Source: Streptomyces decoyicus
GTDB lineage: Bacteria > Actinomycetota > Actinomycetes > Streptomycetales > Streptomycetaceae
Length of the DNA: 64,000 nt
Direction: 5' to 3'
NCBI RefSeq assembly: GCF_019880305.1
Contig: NZ_CP082301.1
Span: 6,634,001 to 6,698,000, forward strand
Made by a program: the position numbers and the translations under genes. Below, piece by piece: positions 53,119 through 62,346 of this stretch (the first letter of the stretch is position 1; each line of letters starts with the position of its first letter). The notes beneath the pieces are model-generated. The model ran no database searches. It was not told the DNA's origin and saw only the letters and a list, made by a program, of their open reading frames with translations.

Positions 53119-53708
53119 CATTCACCGTCAACGGCCGCCAGCAGGAGGCCGACGACGTCTGGGAAGGCGAGAGCCTGCTGTACGTCCTCCGCGAGCGGAT
53201 GGGCCTGCCGGGCTCGAAGAACGCCTGCGAGCAGGGCGAATGCGGCTCCTGTACGGTCCGGCTTGACGGTGTGCCGGTCTGTTCCTGTCTGGTCGCCGCG
53301 GGGCAGGTCGAGGGCCGCGAGGTCGTCACGGTCGAGGGCCTTGCCGATTACGCCAAGCACCGCGAGGACGCCCACCCCGGTGGCGGCTGCGCCTCCGGCG
53401 CCTGTGGCACCTCCCTCCAGGCCGCCCAGCAGTGGCAGGCCAAGGGCACCGACTCGCAGACCGGCGAGGGCGGTGGACTCTCCCCGATCCAGCAGGCGTT
53501 CATCGACGCGGGCGCCGTCCAGTGCGGCTTCTGCACGCCCGGCCTGCTGGTCGCCGCCGACGAGATGCTGGAGCACAACCCGCAGCCGACCGACGCGGAC
53601 ATCCGCGAGGCGCTCTCCGGCAACCTCTGCCGCTGCACCGGATACGAGAAGATCCTGGACGCGGTACGGCTCGCGGCCGCCCGTCAGGGCCAGGAAGAGG
53701 TGGTCTGA
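53109..53708 (+). CDS. Xanthine dehydrogenase 2Fe-2S subunit, with an inserted segment
   Basis: 199 aa from the GTG at 53109. The plant-ferredoxin-type cluster is seen at CEQGECGSC plus a later Cys in VCSCL. The second, hydroxylase-specific cluster uses CGFCTPG and CRCTGY. Typical small subunits are about 160 aa; this one has about 35-40 extra residues between the two cluster domains (around DAHPGGGCASGACGTSLQ), including a C-x3-C pair. Middle gene of the operon, overlapping the FAD subunit and 2 bp from the large subunit. Confidence 0.93.
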   Translation: MRVTFTVNGRQQEADDVWEGESLLYVLRERMGLPGSKNACEQGECGSCTVRLDGVPVCSCLVAAGQVEGREVVTVEGLADYAKHREDAHPGGGCASGACGTSLQAAQQWQAKGTDSQTGEGGGLSPIQQAFIDAGAVQCGFCTPGLLVAADEMLEHNPQPTDADIREALSGNLCRCTGYEKILDAVRLAAARQGQEEVV

Positions 53709-53710
53709 CC

Positions 53711-56092
53711 ATGGGAACCACCGGCACCCCCACCAAGATCACCCAGGGTTCGCAGACCAAGGGCGGCATCGGCGAGTCCACCCTGCGCCCCGACGGCACG
53801 CTGAAGGTCACCGGCGAGTTCGCGTACTCCTCGGACATGTGGCACGAGGACATGCTGTGGGGCTTCACGCTCCGCTCCACCGTCGCGCACGCCGAGATCG
53901 TCTCCATCGACACCTCCGAGGCGCTCGCCCAGTCCGGCGTCTACGCCGTGCTGACCTACGACGACCTGCCCACCTCGATCAAGAACTACGGCCTGGAGAT
54001 CCAGGACACCCCGGTTCTCGCGCACGGCAAGGTCCGCCATCACGGCGAGCCGGTGGCCCTGGTCGCCGCCGACCACCCGGAGACGGCGCGGCGCGCGGCT
54101 GCCAAGATCAAGATCGAGTACAGGGAGCTGCCCGTCGTCACCGACGAGGCCTCCGCGACCGCCGACGACGCGCCGCTGCTCCACGAGGGCCGCGACGACC
54201 ACCACGCCGGGCACGTCGCGCACCCCAACATCGTCCACCGTCAGCCGATCGTCCGCGGCGATGCGGACGGGGCGGCCGAGAGGGCCGATGTCATCGTCTC
54301 CGGCGAGTATGTCTTCGGCATGCAGGACCAGGCCTTCCTCGGCCCGGAGTCCGGCCTCGCGGTGCCCGCCGAGGACGGCGGGGTGGACCTCTACATCGCC
54401 ACCCAGTGGCTGCACTCCGACCTCCGCCAGATCGCCCCGGTCCTCGGTCTGCCCGAGGAGAAGGTGCGGATGACGCTCTCCGGCGTCGGCGGCGCCTTCG
54501 GCGGCCGCGAGGACCTGTCGATGCAGATCCACGCCTGCCTGCTGGCGCTGCGCACCAACAAGCCCGTCAAGATCGTCTACAACCGCTTCGAGTCCTTCTT
54601 CGGCCATGTCCACCGGCACCCGGCGAAGCTCTGGTACGAGCACGGCGCCACCAAGGACGGCAAGATCACGCACATGAAGTGCCGGATCGTGCTGGACGGC
54701 GGCGCCTATGCCTCCGCGTCCCCGGCCGTGGTCGGCAACGCCGCCTCGCTGGCGGTGGGTCCGTACGTGGTCGACGACGTCGACATCGAGGCCGTCGCGC
54801 TCTACACCAACAACCCTCCCTGCGGCGCCATGCGCGGCTTCGGCGCGGTCCAGGCGTGCTTCGCGTACGAGGCACAGATGGACAAGCTGGCGGCGAAGCT
54901 GGACATGGACCCGGTCGAGCTGCGCCGGCTGAACGCCATGGAGCAGGGCACGCTCATGCCGACCGGGCAGCCGGTCGACTCGCCGGCCCCGGTCGCCGAG
55001 ATCCTGCGCCGCGTCAAGTCCCGCCCGCTGCCGCCGGAGCGCCAGTGGGAGTCCAGCGAGGGCTCCGACGTCCGTCAGCTGCCCGGCGGCCTGTCGAACA
55101 CCACCCACGGCGAGGGCGTCGTGCGCGGTGTCGGCTACGCCGTCGGCATCAAGAACGTCGGCTTCTCCGAGGGCTTCGACGACTACTCCACTGCCAAGGT
55201 GCGCATGGAGGTCATCAACGCCGAGCCGGTCGCCACGGTGCACACGGCGATGGCGGAGGTCGGCCAGGGCGGTGTCACCGTCCACGCGCAGATCGCCCGC
55301 ACCGAGCTCGGCGTCACCCAGGTGACGATCCACCCCGCCGACACCCAGGTGGGCAGCGCCGGTTCGACGTCGGCCTCCCGTCAGACGTACGTCACCGGCG
55401 GCGCCGTCAAGCACTCCTGCGAGCTCGTCCGCGAGAAGGTCCTGGAGATCGGCCGCCGCAAGATGGGCACGTACCACCCGGCGTGGGCCACCGCCGAACT
55501 CCTCCTGGAGGGCGGCAAGGTCGTCACCGACGGCGGCGAGGTGCTCGCCGACCTGGTGGACGTCCTGGAGGGCGAGGCCGTCGAGATCGAGGCCGAGTGG
55601 CGGCACCGGCCGACCGAGGCCTTCGACCTGGTCACCGGCCAGGGCAACGGCCACGTCCAGTACTCCTTCGCGGCCCACCGCGCGGTCGTCGAGGTGGACA
55701 CCGAACTCGGCCTGGTCAAGGTCATCGAGCTGGCCGTCGCCCAGGACGTCGGCAAGGCGCTCAACCCGCTGTCCGTCGTCGGCCAGATCCAGGGTGGTAC
55801 CACCCAGGGCCTGGGCGTGGCGGTCATGGAGGAGATCATCGTCGACCCCAAGACCGCGAAGGTGCGCAACCCCTCCTTCACGGACTACCTCATCCCCACG
55901 ATTCTCGACACGCCGACCATCCCGGTCGATGTGCTCGAACTCGCCGACGAGCACGCCCCGTACGGGCTGCGGGGCATCGGCGAGGCCCCCACCCTGTCGT
56001 CGACCCCGGCCGTCCTCGCGGCGATCCGGAACGCGACCGGGCTGGAGCTCAACAAGACGCCGGTACGCCCCGAGCACCTCACCGGCACATAG
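53711..56092 (+). CDS. Xanthine dehydrogenase molybdopterin-binding subunit
   Basis: 793 aa from the ATG at 53711. It oxidises hypoxanthine to xanthine and xanthine to urate with water as oxygen source. Molybdenum-hydroxylase motifs are GVGGAFGGRED, PPCGAMRGFGA (the Arg-bearing substrate loop) and, near the end, GLRGIGEAP with the catalytic Glu. Both the a/b-hammerhead N domain and the Mo-binding domains are complete. It is followed directly by a hairpin terminator, so the permease and xdhC downstream are probably on a separate or read-through transcript. Confidence 0.95.
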   Translation: MGTTGTPTKITQGSQTKGGIGESTLRPDGTLKVTGEFAYSSDMWHEDMLWGFTLRSTVAHAEIVSIDTSEALAQSGVYAVLTYDDLPTSIKNYGLEIQDTPVLAHGKVRHHGEPVALVAADHPETARRAAAKIKIEYRELPVVTDEASATADDAPLLHEGRDDHHAGHVAHPNIVHRQPIVRGDADGAAERADVIVSGEYVFGMQDQAFLGPESGLAVPAEDGGVDLYIATQWLHSDLRQIAPVLGLPEEKVRMTLSGVGGAFGGREDLSMQIHACLLALRTNKPVKIVYNRFESFFGHVHRHPAKLWYEHGATKDGKITHMKCRIVLDGGAYASASPAVVGNAASLAVGPYVVDDVDIEAVALYTNNPPCGAMRGFGAVQACFAYEAQMDKLAAKLDMDPVELRRLNAMEQGTLMPTGQPVDSPAPVAEILRRVKSRPLPPERQWESSEGSDVRQLPGGLSNTTHGEGVVRGVGYAVGIKNVGFSEGFDDYSTAKVRMEVINAEPVATVHTAMAEVGQGGVTVHAQIARTELGVTQVTIHPADTQVGSAGSTSASRQTYVTGGAVKHSCELVREKVLEIGRRKMGTYHPAWATAELLLEGGKVVTDGGEVLADLVDVLEGEAVEIEAEWRHRPTEAFDLVTGQGNGHVQYSFAAHRAVVEVDTELGLVKVIELAVAQDVGKALNPLSVVGQIQGGTTQGLGVAVMEEIIVDPKTAKVRNPSFTDYLIPTILDTPTIPVDVLELADEHAPYGLRGIGEAPTLSSTPAVLAAIRNATGLELNKTPVRPEHLTGT

Positions 56093-56098
56093 AGAGCC

Positions 56099-56120
56099 GT
56101 CCGGGGGCGATCCCCCGGAC
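56099..56120 (+). terminator. Terminator hairpin after xdh
   Basis: Perfect 9-bp stem, GTCCGGGGG (56099-56107) and CCCCCGGAC (56112-56120), with a CGAT tetraloop, 6 bp after the large-subunit stop. Confidence 0.75.
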
Positions 56121-56298
56121 ACCGGCCTCCGGGCGGTGGGTGTCAGGGGTGTCCCTGTCCGTCCTCCTCCGCCCACCGCCCGGAGCCCTCCCCCCCTCGC
56201 GCCACGCAGTCGCTGCTCCGCCCCGTCGGAGTCAGTACCCCACCGTTCGTCTCGGGCCGTCCCCCGGGTCGTGCAGCCGAAGTTTCATCCCAAATCTC

Positions 56299-56315
56299 GC
56301 ACTCGCTGCGAGTGC
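56299..56315. promoter_or_regulatory. 17-bp palindrome upstream of the purine permease
   Basis: GCACTCGCTGCGAGTGC has perfect 8-bp arms around one central base and ends 27 bp before the permease ATG. It is either an operator or a leader stem-loop. It does not resemble the pucR-xdh palindrome. Confidence 0.5.
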
Positions 56316-56342
56316 CCCTGTGAACCTTGGGAGTAAGGCACC

Positions 56343-57800
56343 ATGACCCAGCAGTCCACTGAGCCGAGGACCACGGCGGAAGACGCGGGCGCCGGCTCGC
56401 GCCAGCCCGCCGGCCGGTCCTGGCTCGACCGGTACTTCCACATATCCGACAGAGGATCGACGCTCGCGCGCGAGGTGCGCGGTGGCATCACCACCTTCAT
56501 GGCGATGTGCTACATCCTCCTGCTCAACCCGTTGATCCTGTCGACTCCGGACGTGGAGAAGAACACCCTCGCGCATGCGGGTGTGGTCACCGCGACCGCG
56601 CTGGCCGCGGCGGTCTCCACGCTGCTGATGGGCTTCATCGGCAAAGTACCGCTGGCCCTGGCGGCCGGGCTCAACGTCTCCGCCGCCCTGACCGCCCAGG
56701 TCGTCCCGAACATGACCTGGCCGCAGGCCATGGGCATGTGTGTGATCTACGGCGTCGTCATCTGTCTGCTGGTGGTCACCGGCCTCCGCGAGATGATCAT
56801 GAACGCCATCCCGCTGGCGCTCAAGCACGCGATCACCATGGGCATCGGCATGTTCGTCGCCCTGCTGGGGCTGGTGAAGGCGGGCTTCGTGGGCAAGGGC
56901 GAGGGCGGCCCCGTCACCCTCGGCCTCAACGGGCAGCTGTCCGGCTGGCCGGTCCTGTTCTTCTGCGTCACCCTGCTGCTGATCTTCATGCTCCAGGCCC
57001 GCAAGGTTCCCGGCGCCATCCTCATCGGCATCGTGGCCGGCAGCGTCCTGTCCATCGCCGTGACCAGGATCGGCGGGCTGACGGTCAAGGACTGGGGCGG
57101 TACGCCGCCGGAGCTGACCGGCAGCGCGGTCGCGATGCCCGACTTCGGCCTCTTCGGCCACGTCGAGTTCGGCGGCTGGGGTTCCATCGGCGCGCTCAGC
57201 GTCGGCATGATCGTCTTCACCCTGGTGCTGGCCGGCTTCTTCGACGCCATGGCCACCATCATCGGTGTCGGCACGGAAGCCAAGCTGGCCGACGACAAGG
57301 GCCGGATGCCGGGCCTGTCCAAGGCGCTCTTCGTGGACGGCGCGGGCGGTGCGATCGGCGGCCTCACCGGTTCGTCCGGTCAGACCGTGTTCATCGAGTC
57401 GGCGAGCGGCGTCGGCGAGGGGGCGCGTACCGGCCTGTCGTCCGTCGTCACCGGTCTGTTCTTCGCGGCCTGCCTGTTCTTCACGCCGCTCACCCAGCTG
57501 GTGCCGGCCCAGGTGGCCTCGGCCGCTCTCGTCGTCATCGGCTCGATGATGATGAGCGCCGCGGGCCACGTGGACTGGCGCGACCGCTCGGTGTCCATCC
57601 CGGTCTTTCTGACCGTGGTCCTGATGCCGTTCACCTACAGCATCACTGCGGGTGTCGGCGCGGGCGTCATCGCCTACGTTGCCATTAAGACGGCACAGGG
57701 CAAATGGCGCGAGGTCGGCGGCTTCATGTGGGTGCTGACCGCGATCTTCGTCGTCTACTTCTCGCTCCATCCGATCGAGCAGTGGCTGGGCGTCAAGTAA
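56343..57800 (+). CDS. AzgA-type NCS2 purine permease
   Basis: 485 aa from the ATG at 56343 (GGGAG upstream). The AzgA-like N terminus (LDRYFHISDRGSTLAREVRG) and ITTFMAMCYILLLNPLIL are followed by 12-14 helices, with FDAMATIIGVGTEAKLADDK and GLTGSSGQTVFIESASGVGE at the substrate-site region. The family imports hypoxanthine, guanine, adenine or xanthine with protons. Position between xanthine dehydrogenase and XdhC makes hypoxanthine/xanthine the likely cargo. Confidence 0.93.
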   Translation: MTQQSTEPRTTAEDAGAGSRQPAGRSWLDRYFHISDRGSTLAREVRGGITTFMAMCYILLLNPLILSTPDVEKNTLAHAGVVTATALAAAVSTLLMGFIGKVPLALAAGLNVSAALTAQVVPNMTWPQAMGMCVIYGVVICLLVVTGLREMIMNAIPLALKHAITMGIGMFVALLGLVKAGFVGKGEGGPVTLGLNGQLSGWPVLFFCVTLLLIFMLQARKVPGAILIGIVAGSVLSIAVTRIGGLTVKDWGGTPPELTGSAVAMPDFGLFGHVEFGGWGSIGALSVGMIVFTLVLAGFFDAMATIIGVGTEAKLADDKGRMPGLSKALFVDGAGGAIGGLTGSSGQTVFIESASGVGEGARTGLSSVVTGLFFAACLFFTPLTQLVPAQVASAALVVIGSMMMSAAGHVDWRDRSVSIPVFLTVVLMPFTYSITAGVGAGVIAYVAIKTAQGKWREVGGFMWVLTAIFVVYFSLHPIEQWLGVK

Positions 57801-57836
57801 CCGCCCGCCCTCTCCCCCGTCCGTAAGGAGACCGAC

Positions 57837-59078
57837 ATGCTGGACATCGCCGAAGAGCTGCACCGGTGGGTCGGGCAGGGCCGCGAGTTCGCGGTGGCCA
57901 CGGTGGTGGCCACCAACGGCAGCGCGCCCCGCCAGCCCGGAGCCGCCCTGGCCGTCGACAGCGACGGCACGGCGATCGGGTCGGTCTCCGGCGGATGTGT
58001 GGAGGGGGCGGTGTACGAACTGTGCCAGGAGGCGCTGCAGACCGGTCAGCCGGTCCTGGAGCGCTTCGGCTACAGCGACGAGGACGCCTTCGCCGTGGGC
58101 CTGACCTGCGGCGGCGTCATCGACATCCTCGTCCAGCCGGTACGGACGGGCGCCCCGCGCCCCGCAGGCGACGGCGCGGCGGCGGGGGAGCCGGTGGACA
58201 GCACCGCCGGCACCCTCACCGCCGCGCTGGCCGCCGCGGCCACGGGGGAGGCGGCGGCGGTCGCCCGGATCATCGACGGCCCCGCCGAACTCCTCGGCCG
58301 CGCCGTACTGGTCCGCCCCGACGGCAGCCACACCGGCACCCTCGGCGGCCACCCCGCCCTCGACCGCACCGCGATCGCCCAGACCCGCGCCCTGCTGGAC
58401 GCCGGGCGCACCACGACGATCGGGATAGGTTCCGGCCCGGCGCCCGACGACGACGCCGCGGGCGAGGGCGCGGGGCAGGCGATCGGATCGCAGTGCGGCC
58501 AGTCCGTCGTCCTCCTCGTCGAATCGTCCGTCCCCCCGCCCCGCATGATCGTCTTCGGCGCCATCGACTTCGCCGCCGCGCTGGTCAGGGTCGGCAAGTT
58601 CCTCAACTACCACGTCACGGTCTGTGACGCCCGCCCTGTCTTCGCCACCAGGAGCCGCTTCCCGGACGCCGACGAGATCGTCGTCGACTGGCCGCACCGC
58701 TACCTGGACTCCCAGGACCTCGACCCCCGCACGGTGCTGTGCGTCCTGACCCACGACGCCAAGTTCGACGTACCGCTGCTGGAGCGGGCGCTCCGGCTCC
58801 CGGTCGCCTACGTCGGCGCGATGGGCTCGCGCCGCACCCACCTGGACCGCCAGCGGCGGCTGCGCGACACCGGCCTGACCGAGCTCGAACTGAACCGGCT
58901 GCGCTCGCCCATCGGCCTCGACCTCGGCGCGCGCACCCCGGAGGAGACCGCGCTGTCCATCGCCGCCGAGATCGTCGCCAACCGCCGCGGCGGCACCGGC
59001 ACACCGCTGACCGGCGCGCACACCCCCATCCACCACGACGCGGCCCGGCCGGTGGGACGGATCGGGTCGGTGGCCTGA
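57837..59078 (+). CDS. xdhC: XdhC/CoxI-family molybdenum-cofactor maturation factor
   Basis: 413 aa from the ATG at 57837. The N-terminal XdhC_CoxI domain (VATVVATNGSAPRQPGAALA, GSVSGGCVEGAVYE, GLTCGG with Cys residues) and the C-terminal Rossmann domain (VCDARPVFATRSRFPDADEI, YVGAMGSRRTH, RSPIGLDLGARTPEETALS) are both present, with a linker of about 90 residues between them. XdhC binds Mo cofactor, promotes its sulfuration and inserts it into xanthine dehydrogenase. It is 36 bp after the permease and closes the purine cluster. Confidence 0.93.
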   Translation: MLDIAEELHRWVGQGREFAVATVVATNGSAPRQPGAALAVDSDGTAIGSVSGGCVEGAVYELCQEALQTGQPVLERFGYSDEDAFAVGLTCGGVIDILVQPVRTGAPRPAGDGAAAGEPVDSTAGTLTAALAAAATGEAAAVARIIDGPAELLGRAVLVRPDGSHTGTLGGHPALDRTAIAQTRALLDAGRTTTIGIGSGPAPDDDAAGEGAGQAIGSQCGQSVVLLVESSVPPPRMIVFGAIDFAAALVRVGKFLNYHVTVCDARPVFATRSRFPDADEIVVDWPHRYLDSQDLDPRTVLCVLTHDAKFDVPLLERALRLPVAYVGAMGSRRTHLDRQRRLRDTGLTELELNRLRSPIGLDLGARTPEETALSIAAEIVANRRGGTGTPLTGAHTPIHHDAARPVGRIGSVA

Positions 59079-59097
59079 GGGCGCGAGCCCGACAGCC

Positions 59098-59223
59098 GGA
59101 TGACCGGCGAAGGGGGCCGGCACCGCGCCCGAAAACTGGATGACCGGCGAAGGGGGCCGGCACCGCGCCCGAAAACTGGATGACCGGCGAAGCGGGCCGG
59201 CACCGCGCCCGAAAACTGGATGA
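59098..59223. repeat. Three tandem 40-bp repeats before the Eis-like gene
   Basis: Three copies of a 40-bp unit start at about 59101, 59141 and 59181. They are identical but for one base in the third copy (AGGGGG to AGCGGG). The array spans the gap between xdhC and the acetyltransferase. The last bases of the third copy (ATGAC) form part of the promoter -35. Confidence 0.93.
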
Positions 59224-59255
59224 CGCTCCCGTCGCGCCGCGTTAGCGTCCCCCGG
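59220..59255 (+). promoter_or_regulatory. HrdB-type promoter of the Eis-like gene, leaderless
   Basis: ATGACG (59220-59225), 17 bp, TAGCGT (59243-59248). The expected start point about 7 nt later coincides with the GTG at 59255, and no Shine-Dalgarno is present. The -35 begins in the end of the repeat array. Confidence 0.6.
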
Positions 59256-60538
59256 TGACCACTGACGACGCCGCCCACGCCACCACGGACATCCGGGACC
59301 TCGCCGAGGCCGATCTCGACCGGGCCCTGGATCTGAGCTACACGGTCTTCCACCTGAAGCCCGGTGACCGGACCCGGAGCTTCCACCGGGATCTGCTGCG
59401 GGACGGCCTCCGGGTCGGTGCGTACGACGGCGAACAGCTGACCGGACTGGCCGGGGTGCACCGCCGCACCATGACCGTTCCGGGCAGTCAACTCCCGTGC
59501 GCCGCAGTGGACTTCGTCTCCGTGCTGCCCACGCACCGGCGCCGCGGCATCCTCAACTCGATGATGGACGAGCTCTGGCGCCGCTGCGCCGCCGACGGGC
59601 GGCCGCTGGCCTGCCTGTGGCCGTCCGAGAGCGCCATCTACGGCCGCTACGGCTTCGGCGCCGCCACCGAGACGTACGGCATCGAGATCGACGCGTCCCG
59701 TCCGCTCGCCCTGCGGACGGCCTCCGACGGCCGCCCGCTGCGGCTGATCGACCCGGCCGAAGCGCCGGCGATGCTCGCACCGCGCTATGACGCGACGCTG
59801 CCGCACCGCGCCGGACGGTTCACCCGCGACGAGAGCTGGTGGCGCGCCGGGGCGCTGGACCTCGACGGCGTCCGCATGAACGCCGGTCAGGAGGGGTTCG
59901 GGCCGGTGCGCGTCGTGGTGCTCGGCGCCCCCGGTGAGCAGCCCGGCGGCTATGCGTTCTACCGCACCCGAGGGCCGGGCGAGGGCCCCGGCGTGGTCCG
60001 CGTCGACGAGCTGGAATCGGAGTCCGCACCGGCCGCCGCCGCCCTGTGGTCCTACCTCGCCTCGATCGACCTCACCTCGACCGTACGGGCCCAGTCCCGC
60101 CCCGCCGACGATCCTCTGCTGTACCTGGCCGCCGACCGTGACCAGGTACGCGTCACCGGCCAGGAACCCAACCTGTGGCTCCGGCTGGTGGACGTCCGCA
60201 CCGCGCTGACCGCCCGCTCCTGGGCGGCGCCCGTCGACCTCGTCCTCGACCTGCGCGACACCGCCCTGCCGGCCAACGCGGGCCGCTTCCGGCTGACCGC
60301 CGACCCTGCCGGCCCCGCCGACCCCACCGCCCCCGTCGGCGCCACCTGGGAACCCGCCGACGAGGCGCCCGACATCTCCCTGGACGTACGGGAGTTGGCC
60401 TCCTGCTACCTCGGCGGCACCCCCCTGCGGCACTTCGTCCACGCCGGACTGGCCACCGAGCACACCCCGGGCGCGGTCCGCCGCCTGGACGCCGCCCTGG
60501 AGACCGCGTGGCTGCCCTTCACCGGGGAGAATCACTGA
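59255..60538 (+). CDS. Eis-like GNAT N-acetyltransferase
   Basis: 427 aa from a leaderless-type GTG at 59255. The first acetyltransferase domain has the CoA-binding loop VSVLPTHRRRGILNSMMDEL; a second GNAT-like domain and a C-terminal sterol-carrier-like domain follow, as in Eis proteins (about 400 aa). Eis enzymes acetylate lysines or aminoglycosides at several positions; substrate range is not predictable here. It lies 3' of the purine cluster but behind its own promoter. Confidence 0.9.
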   Translation: MTTDDAAHATTDIRDLAEADLDRALDLSYTVFHLKPGDRTRSFHRDLLRDGLRVGAYDGEQLTGLAGVHRRTMTVPGSQLPCAAVDFVSVLPTHRRRGILNSMMDELWRRCAADGRPLACLWPSESAIYGRYGFGAATETYGIEIDASRPLALRTASDGRPLRLIDPAEAPAMLAPRYDATLPHRAGRFTRDESWWRAGALDLDGVRMNAGQEGFGPVRVVVLGAPGEQPGGYAFYRTRGPGEGPGVVRVDELESESAPAAAALWSYLASIDLTSTVRAQSRPADDPLLYLAADRDQVRVTGQEPNLWLRLVDVRTALTARSWAAPVDLVLDLRDTALPANAGRFRLTADPAGPADPTAPVGATWEPADEAPDISLDVRELASCYLGGTPLRHFVHAGLATEHTPGAVRRLDAALETAWLPFTGENH

Positions 60539-60543
60539 GCGTC

Positions 60544-60591
60544 GGGCGCGGGCCGGCCGGGGTGTCCGCCCCGTAGCCTCAGCCCGCGCCC
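60544..60591. terminator. Shared hairpin between convergent acetyltransferases
   Basis: GGGCGCGGGC (60544-60553) and GCCCGCGCCC (60582-60591) are perfect complements. The right arm lies in the last codons of the minus-strand GNAT gene. Confidence 0.6.
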
Positions 60592-61142
60592 CCGGGCCGC
60601 CGCGACCGCAGCGCCGCCATCACGAACACGTCGTGCCACGCGCCGCCCCAGAAGAGGGCCTCCCGCATCCGGCCCTCCACCTCGAAGCCGCACTTCTCGT
60701 ACGCCCGCCGGGCGCGCGGGTTGTAGTCGAAGACCTCCAGCTGGACGCGGTGCAGGCCCACCCGGTCGAAGGCGTAGTCGAGGAGCATCCGGGTCGCCTC
60801 GCTGCCGATACCGCGGCCGGTGGCGTCCGGGACGAGGGCGATCCGGAAGCTCCCGTTGGCGTTCGGCGGATCGATCTGGCTCAGGGCGAGTTCGCCCAGG
60901 AAGGCCCCGGTTTCCCGGTCCTCGACCGCGAGATCCAGCCGGTCCGCGCGGTCGGCGCTGCCGGCGCACCAGGCCTGTATCTCCGCCCGCGTGAAGTCGT
61001 GGTGGGAACCGGTCAGCCGCCGGGTCTCCGGGTCCAGGCAGGCGGCGTGAAAGGCGCCCGCATGCCGTATCGACAGCGGTGCGAGACGGATCCGTGCGCC
61101 GGTGAGCACCGGCTTCTCGGCGAGTGCGGTGGCGTCGATCAT
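60579..61142 (-). CDS. RimJ/RimL-type GNAT N-acetyltransferase
   Basis: 187 aa from the ATG at 61142; no Shine-Dalgarno is clear, and a longer frame to 61178 is possible. The fold signatures are IRLAPLSIRHAGAFHAACLD at the start, the CoA loop VPDATGRGIGSEATRMLLDY and NPRARRAYEKCGFEVEGRMR, typical of the Acetyltransf_3 (RimJ/RimL) group that acetylates ribosomal proteins, antibiotics or amino acids. It is convergent with the Eis-like gene. Confidence 0.87.
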   Translation of the reverse strand: MIDATALAEKPVLTGARIRLAPLSIRHAGAFHAACLDPETRRLTGSHHDFTRAEIQAWCAGSADRADRLDLAVEDRETGAFLGELALSQIDPPNANGSFRIALVPDATGRGIGSEATRMLLDYAFDRVGLHRVQLEVFDYNPRARRAYEKCGFEVEGRMREALFWGGAWHDVFVMAALRSRRPGGAG

Positions 61143-61407
61143 GGAGGGATGATGTCCGGGCCCCGGGCGGGGCGGCAAGGGAATTGACGGGCGGGGGAGT
61201 GCCGGACGGAGTGGGGCGCCCGGCTCGGGAGGGGCGGGCCGGGCGGCGTCGCGCAGGAGTGGCGGCGAGCGGTCCTGTTCCGGCCGGGACCGTGCAGGTC
61301 CGGATCCAGGAAGTCCCCACCGACAGCTGGGGCGTGGCGGGCACCCCGACCGCCGACAGGCAGCGGGCGGGCGAGCCGGCTTCCACGGGCGAGCCGGCCC
61401 ACGCCGC

Positions 61408-62253
61408 CTACGGCAACGCCCCCGCCCGGCGCGCCGCGCTCACCGCCTGCAAGCGGGTGTGCGCCCCCAACTTCCGCATGCAGGACCGCAGATAGCTCTT
61501 CACCGTCTCCGGGCCCAGCCCCAGCCGCTCCGCCACCACCGCATTCGTCGCGCCCGACGCCACACAGGCCAGTACGTCCCGCTCGCGCGGCGACAGGGCA
61601 GGGCCCGCCTCGCCGGTGCCGGGCCGCCGCGACGAGGCCGCCGCGAGCCGGCCGCACGCCGCCAGCATCTCCTGCCGCAGCAGCGGATCGGTGACCCGCT
61701 GCGCCAGCACGCGCAGCTCGCCGTGCGCCTCCCGCACCTCCTCCCACATCGCCGGATCGGCGGCGGTGGGCTGACGGGCCAGGGACAGCAGCCGGGCCGC
61801 CTCGTCCTGGAGCAGGAGCGCCTGTTCCAGCTCCCGGGCCGCCTCCACCGCCGCCGACAGCGGCCGGTCGCCGAGCCGCACAGGTCGGCGCAGCGCCCCG
61901 TACAGCACCCCCCGCACCCGGCGCCGGACGATCACCGGCACCGCGAGCACCGACCGCAGCCCCTCCGCCGCCACCGCCGTGTCGTATTCATGGCTGATCA
62001 CCGGTGAGACGCTGTAGTCGGTCACCGCGAGCGGCCGCGACAGCGCCACGGCCTTCCCGCCCAGCCCGTTGCCCTGGAGGATGTCCAGGCCGCGCAGCAC
62101 CGTGGTCTCCGTACCGGCCAGCTCATTGATGCGGTAGCGCCCCGTACCGGCCAGCAGCCCGCCGAACGCCACCGGCAGACCGCTCGCCCGCCGCAGCCGC
62201 GACAGCGCCGCCCGTACGTCCACCGCATCGTTCGCTCCCGGCTCGAGCCGCAC
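61408..62253 (-). CDS. GAF-LuxR transcriptional regulator
   Basis: 281 aa from the GTG at 62253 (GGAGG 7 nt upstream). Residues about 10-150 form a GAF-like sensor (GRYRINELAGTETTVLRGLD, SVLAVPVIVRRRVRGVLYGA). The C-terminal LuxR helix-turn-helix reads LSPRERDVLACVASGATNAV, AERLGLGPETVKSYLRSCMR. It is divergent, across 93 bp, from the acyl-CoA ligase gene, so it probably controls that gene in response to an aromatic or fatty acid, as in similar pairs in actinobacteria. Confidence 0.9.
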   Translation of the reverse strand: MRLEPGANDAVDVRAALSRLRRASGLPVAFGGLLAGTGRYRINELAGTETTVLRGLDILQGNGLGGKAVALSRPLAVTDYSVSPVISHEYDTAVAAEGLRSVLAVPVIVRRRVRGVLYGALRRPVRLGDRPLSAAVEAARELEQALLLQDEAARLLSLARQPTAADPAMWEEVREAHGELRVLAQRVTDPLLRQEMLAACGRLAAASSRRPGTGEAGPALSPRERDVLACVASGATNAVVAERLGLGPETVKSYLRSCMRKLGAHTRLQAVSAARRAGALP

Positions 62254-62346
62254 GCCGAATCCTCCGCTTCCCCCCGTTCGGGGGTGGTGAGACCTGCGCC
62301 ACTGATTACACGATGGCAGGTAGCGGTGCGGCAATGAGGAGGACAC

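Noticed and set aside
59098..59223. CRISPR-like array
   Set aside because: Units are contiguous 40-bp copies with no unique spacers and no cas genes in the window.
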